NCBI RefSeq assembly: GCF_000612505.1
Contig: NZ_CP004078.1
Span: 3,821,252-3,885,251 of the forward strand
Origin: Paenibacillus sabinae T27
GTDB lineage: Bacteria; Bacillota; Bacilli; Paenibacillales; Paenibacillaceae
DNA length: 64,000 bases
Direction: 5' to 3'
Numbering within the stretch: the first letter of the stretch is position 1; the number at the start of each line of letters is the position of its first letter. Under the pieces are notes generated by a model. That model worked only from the letters and a program-made list of their open reading frames with translations. It was not told where the DNA came from and made no database searches. This document shows positions 7,209 to 16,396 of the stretch, in pieces. The translations under genes were made by a program, and so were the position numbers.

Positions 7209-10200
7209 TTAATTTTTTTCCAAAAGGATGCGGGAGCCTTCTCCGCCAGGCAAAGCGGGGACCACAATAAGCTTGCGGGCCAGTCTAGCGCGAAGCTCCG
7301 GAACGTGGCTGATGATGCCGACCGACAGCCGGTCATTATGCAGCCGCTCAAGCGAGGTGATCACAGTATCCAGCAGCTCGGGGTCCAGCGTGCCGAAGCC
7401 CTCGTCGAGGAAGAAAAATTGCAGCGGATATTGACCCCTTAGCTGAATCTGTGCGGATAGTGCAAGCGCAAGCGACAGCGAGGTCAGGAATGTCTCCCCG
7501 CCCGACAGCGTCGATACCGGCCGCTTGACTCCACCGTTTCCGTCGTCGCGGATGACAAAGCCGCCGCCGGAATCAACCTCCAGCGCATAGCGCTGCCTGC
7601 TCAGGAAACGCAGCCGCTGCGAAGCCGCTTGGCAGACCTGCATCAGCTGCTCCTCCGCGATATATTCGACGAAAGCGTTGCCGCGCAGGCAGGACTGCAG
7701 CTTGGACAGCCGGCTCTGCAGGCTCTCATGCTCGGACCGCTGGCTTTCCAGCTCCGTCCAGCGGATATGCCTTTGGCGCAAATCTTCCAGATCCCGCTCT
7801 CCACGGGCCTTGGCCTGCAGCGCCGCTTCGTCCTCCTCCTTGCAGCGCAGAAGCTCCGCCTCGCATTCCCGCCATTCTTCCTCGGTCAGCGACGCTCCCC
7901 CGAGCTTCTCTTCGATATGGCGAAGCTGAAGCTTGACTTCCGCCTCGCCGTCGCGGTGCGCGCGCACTTGTGTGGATGCCGCGTCGCGTGCTGCGTCATC
8001 CAGGACGGCCGCTTCGGCTTCAGCGGCAGCAGCAAACGGCGAAGCAGCCAGGCAAGCCTCCCAGCTCGCTGCAGCGGCATCGCAGTGCTCGCGGGCGGAA
8101 TCGGCCGCCTGGCGGGCGATCGCCGCCTCTCTGGCATCCTGCTGAGCCCGTTCCGCAGCGGCGCTGTGACGCCGTCTGCCTTCCTCTGCAGCTGCCTGAA
8201 GCTCCTGCAGACGCCGCTCGCACTCCGCCAGCAGAGAACCGGCGGAGCGGCCCTCGGTCCACTGCTGCAGCCGCTGCTCCTTCTCGCGCAGCAGTTCCTC
8301 TTTGCCCGTAAGCTGAGCCGTCAGGCCGGCAAGCTCCTTATCCAGCTCGGCGATTCTTTCCTGCAGACTCTGCACCGAGGCGCTCTTCTCTTCCAGAAAC
8401 TTTACGCTGATGTCCAATCTGCCCCGGATTTCCTCGGCAGCTTCGTCCTTGCGCCGAAGTTCCCCGTAAGCATGCTCCGCTTCGCCCGGCGCAAGCTGCG
8501 GGAACCGCTGCTCCCATTCCTGCTGCAGAGCCGATAACTGCCGCTTTAACGCTTCCGCATTGGCCGCCGTCTGCTCCTCCCAGCTCCGTCCGGAATCGGC
8601 TTCAGCCGCTTCCTTCAGAAGACGCTGCTGCGACCGGCGGTCTTCCTCCTGCCACTTCGCTGCCTCGCGGCGCAGCTCAAGGGAGCGGCTCTGCAGGCTC
8701 GTCAGCTGCTCTTCCAGCATCGCCACACCATCTGCCGCTATCCATGCAGCTTCTGCTTCACCTGTGGCTGCTGGTGCGGGTGCGGGTGTACCCGGTACAG
8801 AATTCGGACCCGGTACCGGAATAGATTCAGTTATGCCGGGGACGGCCCCCCGGCCAAGGGCCGCAGCCGCTACGTTAGAGGCTGATGCGCCTTGTCCGCT
8901 TTCGTACGGCGAGGCACCCGCAGCCGCGGGAACTCCGGCGAAGGCGCCGGATTCACCGTACGCCTGCTCCAGCCAGGCGCGGTCCTGGCTCCCGCAGGCT
9001 CCGCAGCGCGGCGCGCGCCTCGAGCGCGCGTCCCGCCAGCGCCTTCGCCTCCTGCAGCTTCCGCTCCTCGGCGGAAGCTTCGTCTCCGTCCCGAAGCGTT
9101 GCTGGCGACGGATGGTGGCTGCTGCCGCACACAGGGCACGGCGCTCCGTCCCGCAGCTCGCGGGAAAGCGCCAGCGACAACTGGTGCAGCTCCCGCTCGC
9201 GGAGCGCGGCTTCCAGCGCCGCGCAGGTTTGTTCCAGCCGCCCGGCAGCGGCGGCTGCCGCCTCTTCCGCGGACGCCGCCCGCTCCAGATGCAGGGCGGC
9301 GTCCCGCACCGCGGCTGCGCGCGCTTCGTGCAGCCGCGACGCCTCCGCCTCGGCCTCCGCGAGGCGGGCACGGATCGCGCCGAGCGCAGCGGCGCGCTCC
9401 AGGCGGTCCCGCTCCGCCTGCTCCCACTGGGACTCGGCGGGGCGCAAGCCCTGCAGGCTCTGCATCGCTTCCTGCAGAGCCTGCCGCTCCTGGGAGCGGA
9501 CCTCGAGCGGCAGGAGGCTGCGCTGCAGCTCCTGCTGCCGCTTTTGGCCCTTGGCCAAAAGCTCCCGCTCCCGCGCCAGCGTCTCCCGCGAGGCTTCCAG
9601 CCCGTGGGAGGCCCCGGCCCGGCGCTCGGCAAGCTTCGGGAGCGCCTGCCGCAGCCCCTCGAGCTCGGCTTCGAGCTCGAGCGCCTGGCGCAGCCGGGCC
9701 TCGCGTTCGCGGAGGCCCGGCTCTTCCGCGGCAAGCGCGCCATGCGCTTGCCGCTCGGCCTCGGCGGCCTGGGCGGCTTCACGCTCGGACGCCGCAAGAT
9801 GCGCCTCCAGCCGCTCCGCCGCCGAGGCCCGGGCGCGCCAGGCCTCCTCCGCGGTTCGCCAGGCCTTCAGCGCGGGAGCAATCTTCGCGGCTTCCTCACC
9901 TTTAAGCAGCCGCGACTCCAGAGCCGCGATCTGCTCTTCCCGCGCCCGGAGCTCCAGCAGCTGCGTCTCCCGGCGGGCCCGCTCCTCCTGCAGCTCGCGG
10001 ATTCTACCGAACCGCTCGAAGCGGCGGGCAGCCTCGTCCAATCGCTTCCGGCATTCAGTGGCATGACGCACAGCTTCGCCAAGGCGCTCCTCTGCCGCCT
10101 TAACATCCTCCGCTCCGGCGCTGCCCAGCCCCTGCTGCTCGGCCTCCACCGCGCGCAGCGCCGACTCATTCTCCTTAACCCGGCGGCTGAGCTTTTGCGC

Positions 10201-10752
10201 CAGCTGGTCGCCATACTGTTCCAGATGGAACAGGCGCTGAAGCATCTGTCTGCGGTCCACGCCCCGCAACGACAGAAACTCGGCGAATTTCCCCTGCGGA
10301 AGGACGACTGCCCGGGTGAAATCGTCCATTTTCAGCCCGATTTTATCCTCGATGCAGCGTGTCACCTCCGCGAGCTTGTCCGCAATTACGGTTTCTCCGT
10401 CCGGGCCAATCTCGATGAAGCGGCTGACCGTATTACTGACGGATTGTTCGCCCGTCCGCTTGAATCTCCGCTCCACCCGGTACCGGCTGCTCCCTTGGGA
10501 GGAAGCCAGCTCGAAGGTGAACGCCACGGCAAGGGTATCCTCGGAGTGGTTCATGATCCCCTGCGTCCCGTTCACCGCACGCTCCACCTTGCCGTACATC
10601 GCCAGCGTAATCGCGTCTAGCAAACTTGACTTGCCGCTTCCCGTAGGGCCGAAAATGCCGAACAACCCGGTCTCGCACAAACCGAGAAAATCGATCTCCT
10701 GACTTTCACGGTAGCTCTGCAGCCCGCTTACTTTTAGTAGAATCGGCTTCAT
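7209..10752 (-). pseudogene. sbcC: Exonuclease subunit SbcC, interrupted by a one-base frameshift
   Basis: SbcC is the large SMC-like ATPase of the SbcCD nuclease, which cleaves hairpins and blocked DNA ends. The N-terminal half (10752-8953) has Walker A GPTGSGKS at residues 35-42, a long coiled coil and the zinc hook CPVC at 539-542. The C-terminal half continues in another frame with the LSGGE signature and the Walker B segment FFFLDEGFGTLD. The frame changes at 8987-8988, where an extra C gives GAGCCAGGAC. Removing it restores LREQDRAWLEQ and a protein of about 1180 residues. An Ala/Gly/Pro-rich insert of ~75 residues lies just after the break. The start overlaps the sbcD stop (ATGA). A sequencing error is as likely as a real lesion. 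Confidence 0.88.
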
Positions 10753-11930
10753 TTCGAATCCCCCGCCTCCTGCACGTCACGCTCTTCCTCAGCCAGCTCC
10801 AGAAACAGCTCCACCAGACTATCCTCTGGCTCCGCCCCCCCGGTCTGCCGCCGGTAAAACTTACGGAACAGCTCCTGAACCGGCATCCGGGAGCGAAGCG
10901 ACGCTTCCAGTTCCTGTTCCATCTCCGGGTATACCGGCCGGATATGTACAATACCTTCCCGCGACTTGCGCAGCCGCTGGATATCTCCTATCGACAGCGC
11001 CTCGCTCAGGTGGATTCGCAAATCGATGAACGCACTTTCGTCTCTGCCTTCGTCCAGCCACCGGTACACTTCCTCCAATCCGCCTGTGCAATCCCATTCC
11101 ACCAGAGGGCGTCCGCAGCGGAGCAGAATTTCCTCCGGCTTGGCCTCCGCTCCGGGCGAAAGGTCCAGCATCGTCACGGACTTGGCTTGCCCCGCCTCGG
11201 AGAAGCTGTACGCCAGCGGAGAACCGCTGTAGCGGATTATCCCTTCTCCCTTGACCTTCTGCGGCCGGTGTAGGTGGCCGAGCGCCGTATACTGCGCCCC
11301 GCATGCCAGCGCGGAAGGATCGACGGTATACGCACCGCCGACCTGGATCGGACGTTCGGAATCGGATTCCACGCCGCCCAGCACATAGATGTGGCTCATC
11401 GCCAGATTCACCGTGTCCGGCCGGAATCCCCTGGACAGCTGCTTCATCAGGCGGCCTACCCGGGCACTGTAAGCGAGCCTCAGTCCGGTTTCGTCGCTGT
11501 CTTCCGCCAGCAGCTCCCCGAGCCGGGCTTCGGAAGGATAGGGAAGAGCCGCGATAACCGCCGTTTCTCCGGTACGGGCTACCCGGACCGTCATCGGATC
11601 GTTTGCCGGCAGGCCGACAAGGGTGATGCCATGCCCGGAAACAAGCGGAGACACGGAGGAAACCCGCTCGGGCTGGTCATGGTTGCCGGCAATAACGACC
11701 AGCTGCCTTCCGCCGGTGGCAAGCCTTGAAGCCGCTTCATAGAACAGCTGCTCGGCCGCAGCCGGAGGATTAACGGAGTCATAGACGTCCCCCGCCATCA
11801 TAATGAGGTCCGCCCGTTCCTCTTCGGCAATGGCGACCAGCTCATCGATGAACGCTTCCTGCTCCTTCTGCCTGCTTCTTCCCTCCAGCGTGCGGCCCAG
11901 ATGCCAGTCGCCCGTATGCAAAATCCGCAT
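10749..11930 (-). CDS. sbcD: Exonuclease subunit SbcD
   Basis: The 393-residue protein is the metallophosphoesterase subunit of SbcCD. It begins MRILHTGDWHLGRTLEG, with the Asp-x-His metal motif, followed by MAGDVYDS and the GNHD motif in VVIAGNHDQPERVS. A later GHLHRPQ supplies further metal ligands. I start at 11930, where GAGGGGG precedes the ATG by 3-5 nt. A longer frame to 12035 adds 35 residues absent from the family. The stop overlaps the sbcC ATG, so the two subunits are translationally coupled. With addAB upstream, it forms a double-strand-break processing cluster. Confidence 0.95.
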   Translation of the reverse strand: MRILHTGDWHLGRTLEGRSRQKEQEAFIDELVAIAEEERADLIMMAGDVYDSVNPPAAAEQLFYEAASRLATGGRQLVVIAGNHDQPERVSSVSPLVSGHGITLVGLPANDPMTVRVARTGETAVIAALPYPSEARLGELLAEDSDETGLRLAYSARVGRLMKQLSRGFRPDTVNLAMSHIYVLGGVESDSERPIQVGGAYTVDPSALACGAQYTALGHLHRPQKVKGEGIIRYSGSPLAYSFSEAGQAKSVTMLDLSPGAEAKPEEILLRCGRPLVEWDCTGGLEEVYRWLDEGRDESAFIDLRIHLSEALSIGDIQRLRKSREGIVHIRPVYPEMEQELEASLRSRMPVQELFRKFYRRQTGGAEPEDSLVELFLELAEEERDVQEAGDSK

Positions 11931-12016
11931 ATTCCCCCTCTTTCCCGCCCCTGCCGGGCGAATATAAGTATCGAAAACTTCCTTGCGGCATAAACCTGAA
12001 GTGAACCAGCGAACCG

Positions 12017-12111
12017 TCCTTTGCCACAGAACCATTTAAATGGCGCAAGTAACTTCGGTTGTGGCTGCCAATTTGTCGTCACTTCTTCCTTTGCCGAAGA
12101 ATTTAAATGGC
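12017..12111. repeat. Two imperfect ~25-bp direct repeats in the sbcD leader
   Basis: TCCTTTGCC, a short variable part and TTTAAATGGC occur at 12017-12044 and again at 12087-12111. The first copy contains a perfect 12-bp palindrome CCATTTAAATGG (12032-12043). They lie in the 243-bp gap between addA and sbcD and could be paired binding sites. No promoter is obvious. Confidence 0.4.
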
Positions 12112-12173
12112 ACGAGGGTTACGGCATGGACGGCTCACCCGAATAATCCTATGTCCGAGCGGCCGCGCGCGCC

Positions 12174-15100
12174 CTATACCCGAACCGCATGTCCTCCGTC
12201 AAAAAAATACAGCCAGGCCTCGGCGATTTCTTCGCCCAGAATATCGCCCAGCGCCTGCGAATACAGACCGAGCTGATAGCGGTATTTCTCCTTCAGGGCT
12301 TCCAGTCCGCCTCGATGCTCCAGAACCGCATCGCTCTTGTAATCCAGCAGGATCAGCCGCCCTTCCTCGCGGAACAGGCAGTCGATAACCCCCTGGATCA
12401 GTACGGAAGGAGAGGCTGCACCGCTCTCTCCGTTCAGCTTGGAGGCCGCCCTGTCCAGTGCCTCAAGGCCCCGATAGGCTTCGGAAGCGGGCATCATATA
12501 GCTGAAAGGCATTTCCCTTCTCTTCCAAGGAGAAGCGAGCAGCCTGAGTCCGAGCGGATGGCGGTAAAAAGCAGCCGCTTTCTCCGGCTCAACCGCCGCC
12601 GCTTGTTCCTCCGTCAAAATACAAAGCTGGACCAGTCTTTCCAGCGTCTCCCGCACTTCGGCAAGGCCAACCTCACCCTCCAGCGGTATATGCTGCATGA
12701 TGGTATGGTAAACCGTCCCGCGTTCCGCCGGGGTTACGCCGCGCTGTTCCATAAACCTCGGACGCCGTAAATGAAGACTGTCGCCGGTGCCCCGCTCCCG
12801 GGAACGGTCAAGCCCCTCTTCGAGCAGATCGAATGAGGGCTGGTCCTGCAAAGACAACAGGGATTTCAATTCTGTAACAGAGGTCTTGGCCGGAAGGCCC
12901 GCCGCCGCCCCGTAAGGATAACTCCACGACAGCCGCTCCGCTGCTCCGTACTTTTCTCCGGCGTAAACCGTCACCGGAACGGCCCGGCTCAGTTCGTGTA
13001 GCGCTATTTTTCTCGCTTCCTCTCCGTCTTCACCGCTATCCTTGACTGTTGACACAGCCGCTTCCAGTTCATAGGATGGCAGAACGCTGACGCTCCAGTT
13101 CGACAGATCGCCGCGCAGGGAAAGTGGAGGCGCTCCTTCCTTCCCGGCAATTTTTCGCAAAATTGCCGCGCCGGGGTGCCGGATCAACGCCGGCCCCACC
13201 CAATCCAGATAGCTGCGCCCCCGGGCGAGCAGATGATCGGGGAGGAGCTGTTCTTCTCCGGCGCCCGAAGACATCCAGCTTGCCGCTTTGCCCGCCAGAT
13301 CGCGGACGGTTCCGACGAGAATCATTTTGTCCCGCGGGCGGGTAAGTCCCACGTACAGGACGCGCATTTCCTCCGCCAGCAGCTCGAGGCGCGAACGGCG
13401 GCCGATGGCAAGATAGGGCAGCGTCGGATAGCTGACCCGGGTCTCCCGTTCCTGAAATCGCGGGCCGAAGCCGAGCTCCTTGTGCATCAGAAACGGCGCG
13501 TACAGATCCTGCCGGTTGAAGCCCTTGGACATCCCGGCAAGAAAAACGACCGGAAATTCCAGACCCTTGCTCTTATGGATTGTCATAATCCGGACACCTT
13601 CGCCCTGCTCTCCACTTCCGCCGGCCGCGCCCAGATCGCCGCCGTTCTCCCGGAGGCGGGAGATGAACACCAGGAAACGGAACAAGCCCCGAGCCGAGGT
13701 GTCTTTCTCAAATTGGACCGCCCGGTCGTACAGCGCCTTAAGGTTGCTCTGACGCTGGGTGCCCCCGGGAAGCCCGCCGACCCACTCCAGATATCCACTC
13801 TCTCCGTAAATTCGCCAGATGAGGCCGCTCACGCCGCTCCGCCGCGCCTCATCGCGCCAGCCTTCAAGCTGATCCAGAAACCGGATCAGCTTGCCACGGA
13901 GTCTGCCGGAGATCGCAGGCCCGGAGGCTTCCGTGTCACCGGTCGCAGATGATTCGGCTTTAACGGTCTCACTGGCTGCTGCCGTCTCCACCGCGTTCCC
14001 GGCCGGTCCGCGAACTTTGTATACTCCGTCCGCTTCGTTATCCCTTATTTCCCCGAAGCCGTCTATATCCACATCCGCTTTCATGGCGGTACGAGCCGTT
14101 TCAACCATCGGGCTGCCCGCACCGCTGGCCGTTACTTCTGCCGACACGTCGGAATAACCCGCTCCCTGCCCAGCGCTTCCCGAGCCACCATCCGTTTGTC
14201 CTCCCGAGACCGCCGCGATTACCGCGTCATAGAACGAGCCTTCCGCGCACAGCCGCACCTTCGCCAGCTCTTCTTCGGTCAGGCCGACGACGGGCGAGCG
14301 CAGCGTTCCGGCAAGCGGAATATCCTGCCTGGGGTTGTCGACGACTTTCAGCAGGGAGAGGATAACCTCCACCTCGGTCGCCTGAAAATAGCCCCTGTTC
14401 AGATCACCATAAGCCGGAATCCCTTCCAGCCTCAGCTCCTCCATCATCAGCGGCGCCCACACGCTTGCAGAACGCAGCAAAATCACAATGTCGCCGTAAA
14501 CGACCGGTCTCATCGCTCCAAGTCCCTTGTCATAAATCTGCAGCGGCTCGCCGCCATCCATCCCGGTCATCCGGGCAATCCGCCGGGCGATGGCGCGGGC
14601 TTCAAGCTGAGCGGTTTCGCTCTCGATCAATTCGCTTTCCGCACTATCGGCTTCCCCGTCTTCAGCTCTTTCCTCGGGCAGGCCTTTGGAGCTTCCTCGG
14701 TCGATCAGCAGCAGCTCCGGGGCAAAATACGTATCCGGTCCATTATCCGCCGCTCCGGGAAAGTTAGCGCCGTATACAAGCTCCGCCCGCTCGTCGTAGG
14801 CGATTTCGGCCACCGTTTCGTTCATAATCTGGCGGAACAGCATATTGACGGCGTTCACAACTTCCATCCGGCTGCGGAAATTTCGCGCCAGATCGATAAC
14901 GACTCCTTTTTCTTCACCGATTTCAGCACCGCTCGCCGTTTCGAAGCCGGATTCGTCCGTTCTCTGACCTTCCCGGCTATGCGCCTCTTTGCTTCCGCCT
15001 TTTCCATAGCTGCGGTACTTGTCCAGGAACAACCCCGGCTCCGCCAGCCGAAAGCGGTAGATGCTCTGCTTCATGTCGCCGACCATGAACCGGTTGCCCG

Positions 15101-16394
15101 GGTCTTCTCTTGAGATCAGCCGTACAATTTCTTCCTGCACGCTGTTCGTATCCTGATATTCGTCAAGCAGCACCTCGTCGAACTGGGCCCGGTACTCTAA
15201 TGCGGCATCCGAAGGCATGGAATGGCCCATCGCCGAATCGGGATGGCGCAAAATAGCGAGGCAGTAATGCTCCAGGTCGCTGAAATCAACCAGCCCTTTG
15301 CCGGCTTTCTCCGCGCGGAAGCGCTCGCCGAACAGGATCACTGTTTCCGCAAGCTCCATCATCAGCGGCGCAGCTTCATGCAGTTCCCGGAGGAACGCAT
15401 CCGCCGGACGGCCGAACAGCGAGTCCTGCAGCTCGCCAATGATCTTCTTGACTTCATCTCTTAGTCCCTTGACAGTCTCCTGAAGAGCGGGATCGGTCGC
15501 GTCTTTCTTGCAGGGCTTCAGCTTGCCGAAAGAAGCGCCGCTGAACAAGGCGTACAGCTCGGTCCAGGGCCTCTCTTCCACCGCCTGGCGCAGCCCTTCC
15601 ACCATTTCTAAATCCGCCGTGAGGTTATCTGCATACGGAGTCGGTCCGCCGGGCTGAAGGGCGATTTGACGTCCCCGTTCCAGCAGGCTGGCTGCAGCCG
15701 CCAGCGACAGCCCAGCCTCATCAAGGATGCTCCTCACCCAGGGCGTGCGCGACAAGGCTTCGGTATCCGGCAGAGAGAAGCACTCAGCCGTCTCTCTCAG
15801 CCATTTCTCCGGCCACGGATGGCTTCGCGAAAAGTCATAGAGCCGCTGAACGAGCGCATGCACGGCGTCATCGGAGCGCTCACCGCTAAACCAGTCCGCC
15901 AGCTGCACGAACATGCCGTCTTCACCGGCTTCCTCATATTTTTCCTCGAACAGCTCCTCCAGAATTTCCTGGCGCATCATTTCCGCTTCGTGCTCGTTCA
16001 GTATGCGGAATCCGGGGTCAAGCGGAATCAATTGATAGTAGCGCCGGATGACCTCAAGGCAGAAGGAGTGCAGCGTCGTAATCGAGGCTCTGCCAAGCAG
16101 CGCGAGCTGGCGCCGCAAATGGGCGTTGTCTGTGTCATGCTCAAGCCTGCTCTCCAGCGCCTCGCGGATGCGCTGACGCATTTCGGAGGCCGCCGCTTTG
16201 GTAAAAGTCGCCACCAACAGCCGGTCCACGCTGAATCCGCTGCTTTCGTCGCCTATTCTGCGGATAATCCGCTCGACAAGCACAGCCGTCTTGCCAGAGC
16301 CGGCCGCGGCCGCCACAAGAATGTCGTCCCCGCTCTCCGCGATGGCCCGCCACTGATCGTCGCTCCATATGCTTCCTTCCGGTTTTGCCGGCAT
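12174..16394 (-). CDS. addA: ATP-dependent helicase/nuclease subunit A (AddA)
   Basis: The 1406-residue protein is AddA, the UvrD-type helicase plus nuclease of the AddAB (RexAB) recombination complex, which resects double-strand ends up to Chi sites. It shows Walker A AAAGSGKTAVLVER near residue 32, motif Ia VATFTKAAASEMR, motif II LLDEYQDTNSVQEE, motif III FMVGDMKQSIYRFR and the C-terminal nuclease motif LLDYKSD. The start at 16394 begins MPAKPEGSIWSDDQW with GGAGG upstream; the in-frame extension to 16646 runs inside addB. It is longer than Bacillus AddA (about 1230) mainly because of a Gly/Ser/Ala/acidic insert near residues 750-870. It begins 2 bp after addB ends. Confidence 0.95.
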   Translation of the reverse strand: MPAKPEGSIWSDDQWRAIAESGDDILVAAAAGSGKTAVLVERIIRRIGDESSGFSVDRLLVATFTKAAASEMRQRIREALESRLEHDTDNAHLRRQLALLGRASITTLHSFCLEVIRRYYQLIPLDPGFRILNEHEAEMMRQEILEELFEEKYEEAGEDGMFVQLADWFSGERSDDAVHALVQRLYDFSRSHPWPEKWLRETAECFSLPDTEALSRTPWVRSILDEAGLSLAAAASLLERGRQIALQPGGPTPYADNLTADLEMVEGLRQAVEERPWTELYALFSGASFGKLKPCKKDATDPALQETVKGLRDEVKKIIGELQDSLFGRPADAFLRELHEAAPLMMELAETVILFGERFRAEKAGKGLVDFSDLEHYCLAILRHPDSAMGHSMPSDAALEYRAQFDEVLLDEYQDTNSVQEEIVRLISREDPGNRFMVGDMKQSIYRFRLAEPGLFLDKYRSYGKGGSKEAHSREGQRTDESGFETASGAEIGEEKGVVIDLARNFRSRMEVVNAVNMLFRQIMNETVAEIAYDERAELVYGANFPGAADNGPDTYFAPELLLIDRGSSKGLPEERAEDGEADSAESELIESETAQLEARAIARRIARMTGMDGGEPLQIYDKGLGAMRPVVYGDIVILLRSASVWAPLMMEELRLEGIPAYGDLNRGYFQATEVEVILSLLKVVDNPRQDIPLAGTLRSPVVGLTEEELAKVRLCAEGSFYDAVIAAVSGGQTDGGSGSAGQGAGYSDVSAEVTASGAGSPMVETARTAMKADVDIDGFGEIRDNEADGVYKVRGPAGNAVETAAASETVKAESSATGDTEASGPAISGRLRGKLIRFLDQLEGWRDEARRSGVSGLIWRIYGESGYLEWVGGLPGGTQRQSNLKALYDRAVQFEKDTSARGLFRFLVFISRLRENGGDLGAAGGSGEQGEGVRIMTIHKSKGLEFPVVFLAGMSKGFNRQDLYAPFLMHKELGFGPRFQERETRVSYPTLPYLAIGRRSRLELLAEEMRVLYVGLTRPRDKMILVGTVRDLAGKAASWMSSGAGEEQLLPDHLLARGRSYLDWVGPALIRHPGAAILRKIAGKEGAPPLSLRGDLSNWSVSVLPSYELEAAVSTVKDSGEDGEEARKIALHELSRAVPVTVYAGEKYGAAERLSWSYPYGAAAGLPAKTSVTELKSLLSLQDQPSFDLLEEGLDRSRERGTGDSLHLRRPRFMEQRGVTPAERGTVYHTIMQHIPLEGEVGLAEVRETLERLVQLCILTEEQAAAVEPEKAAAFYRHPLGLRLLASPWKRREMPFSYMMPASEAYRGLEALDRAASKLNGESGAASPSVLIQGVIDCLFREEGRLILLDYKSDAVLEHRGGLEALKEKYRYQLGLYSQALGDILGEEIAEAWLYFFDGGHAVRV

Positions 16395-16396
16395 GA

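Noticed and set aside
8560..10620. Long plus-strand open frames opposite sbcC (up to 686 codons)
   Set aside because: They mirror GC-rich sbcC codons, are rich in Arg/Ala/Ser and have no family features. The minus-strand protein is clearly real.
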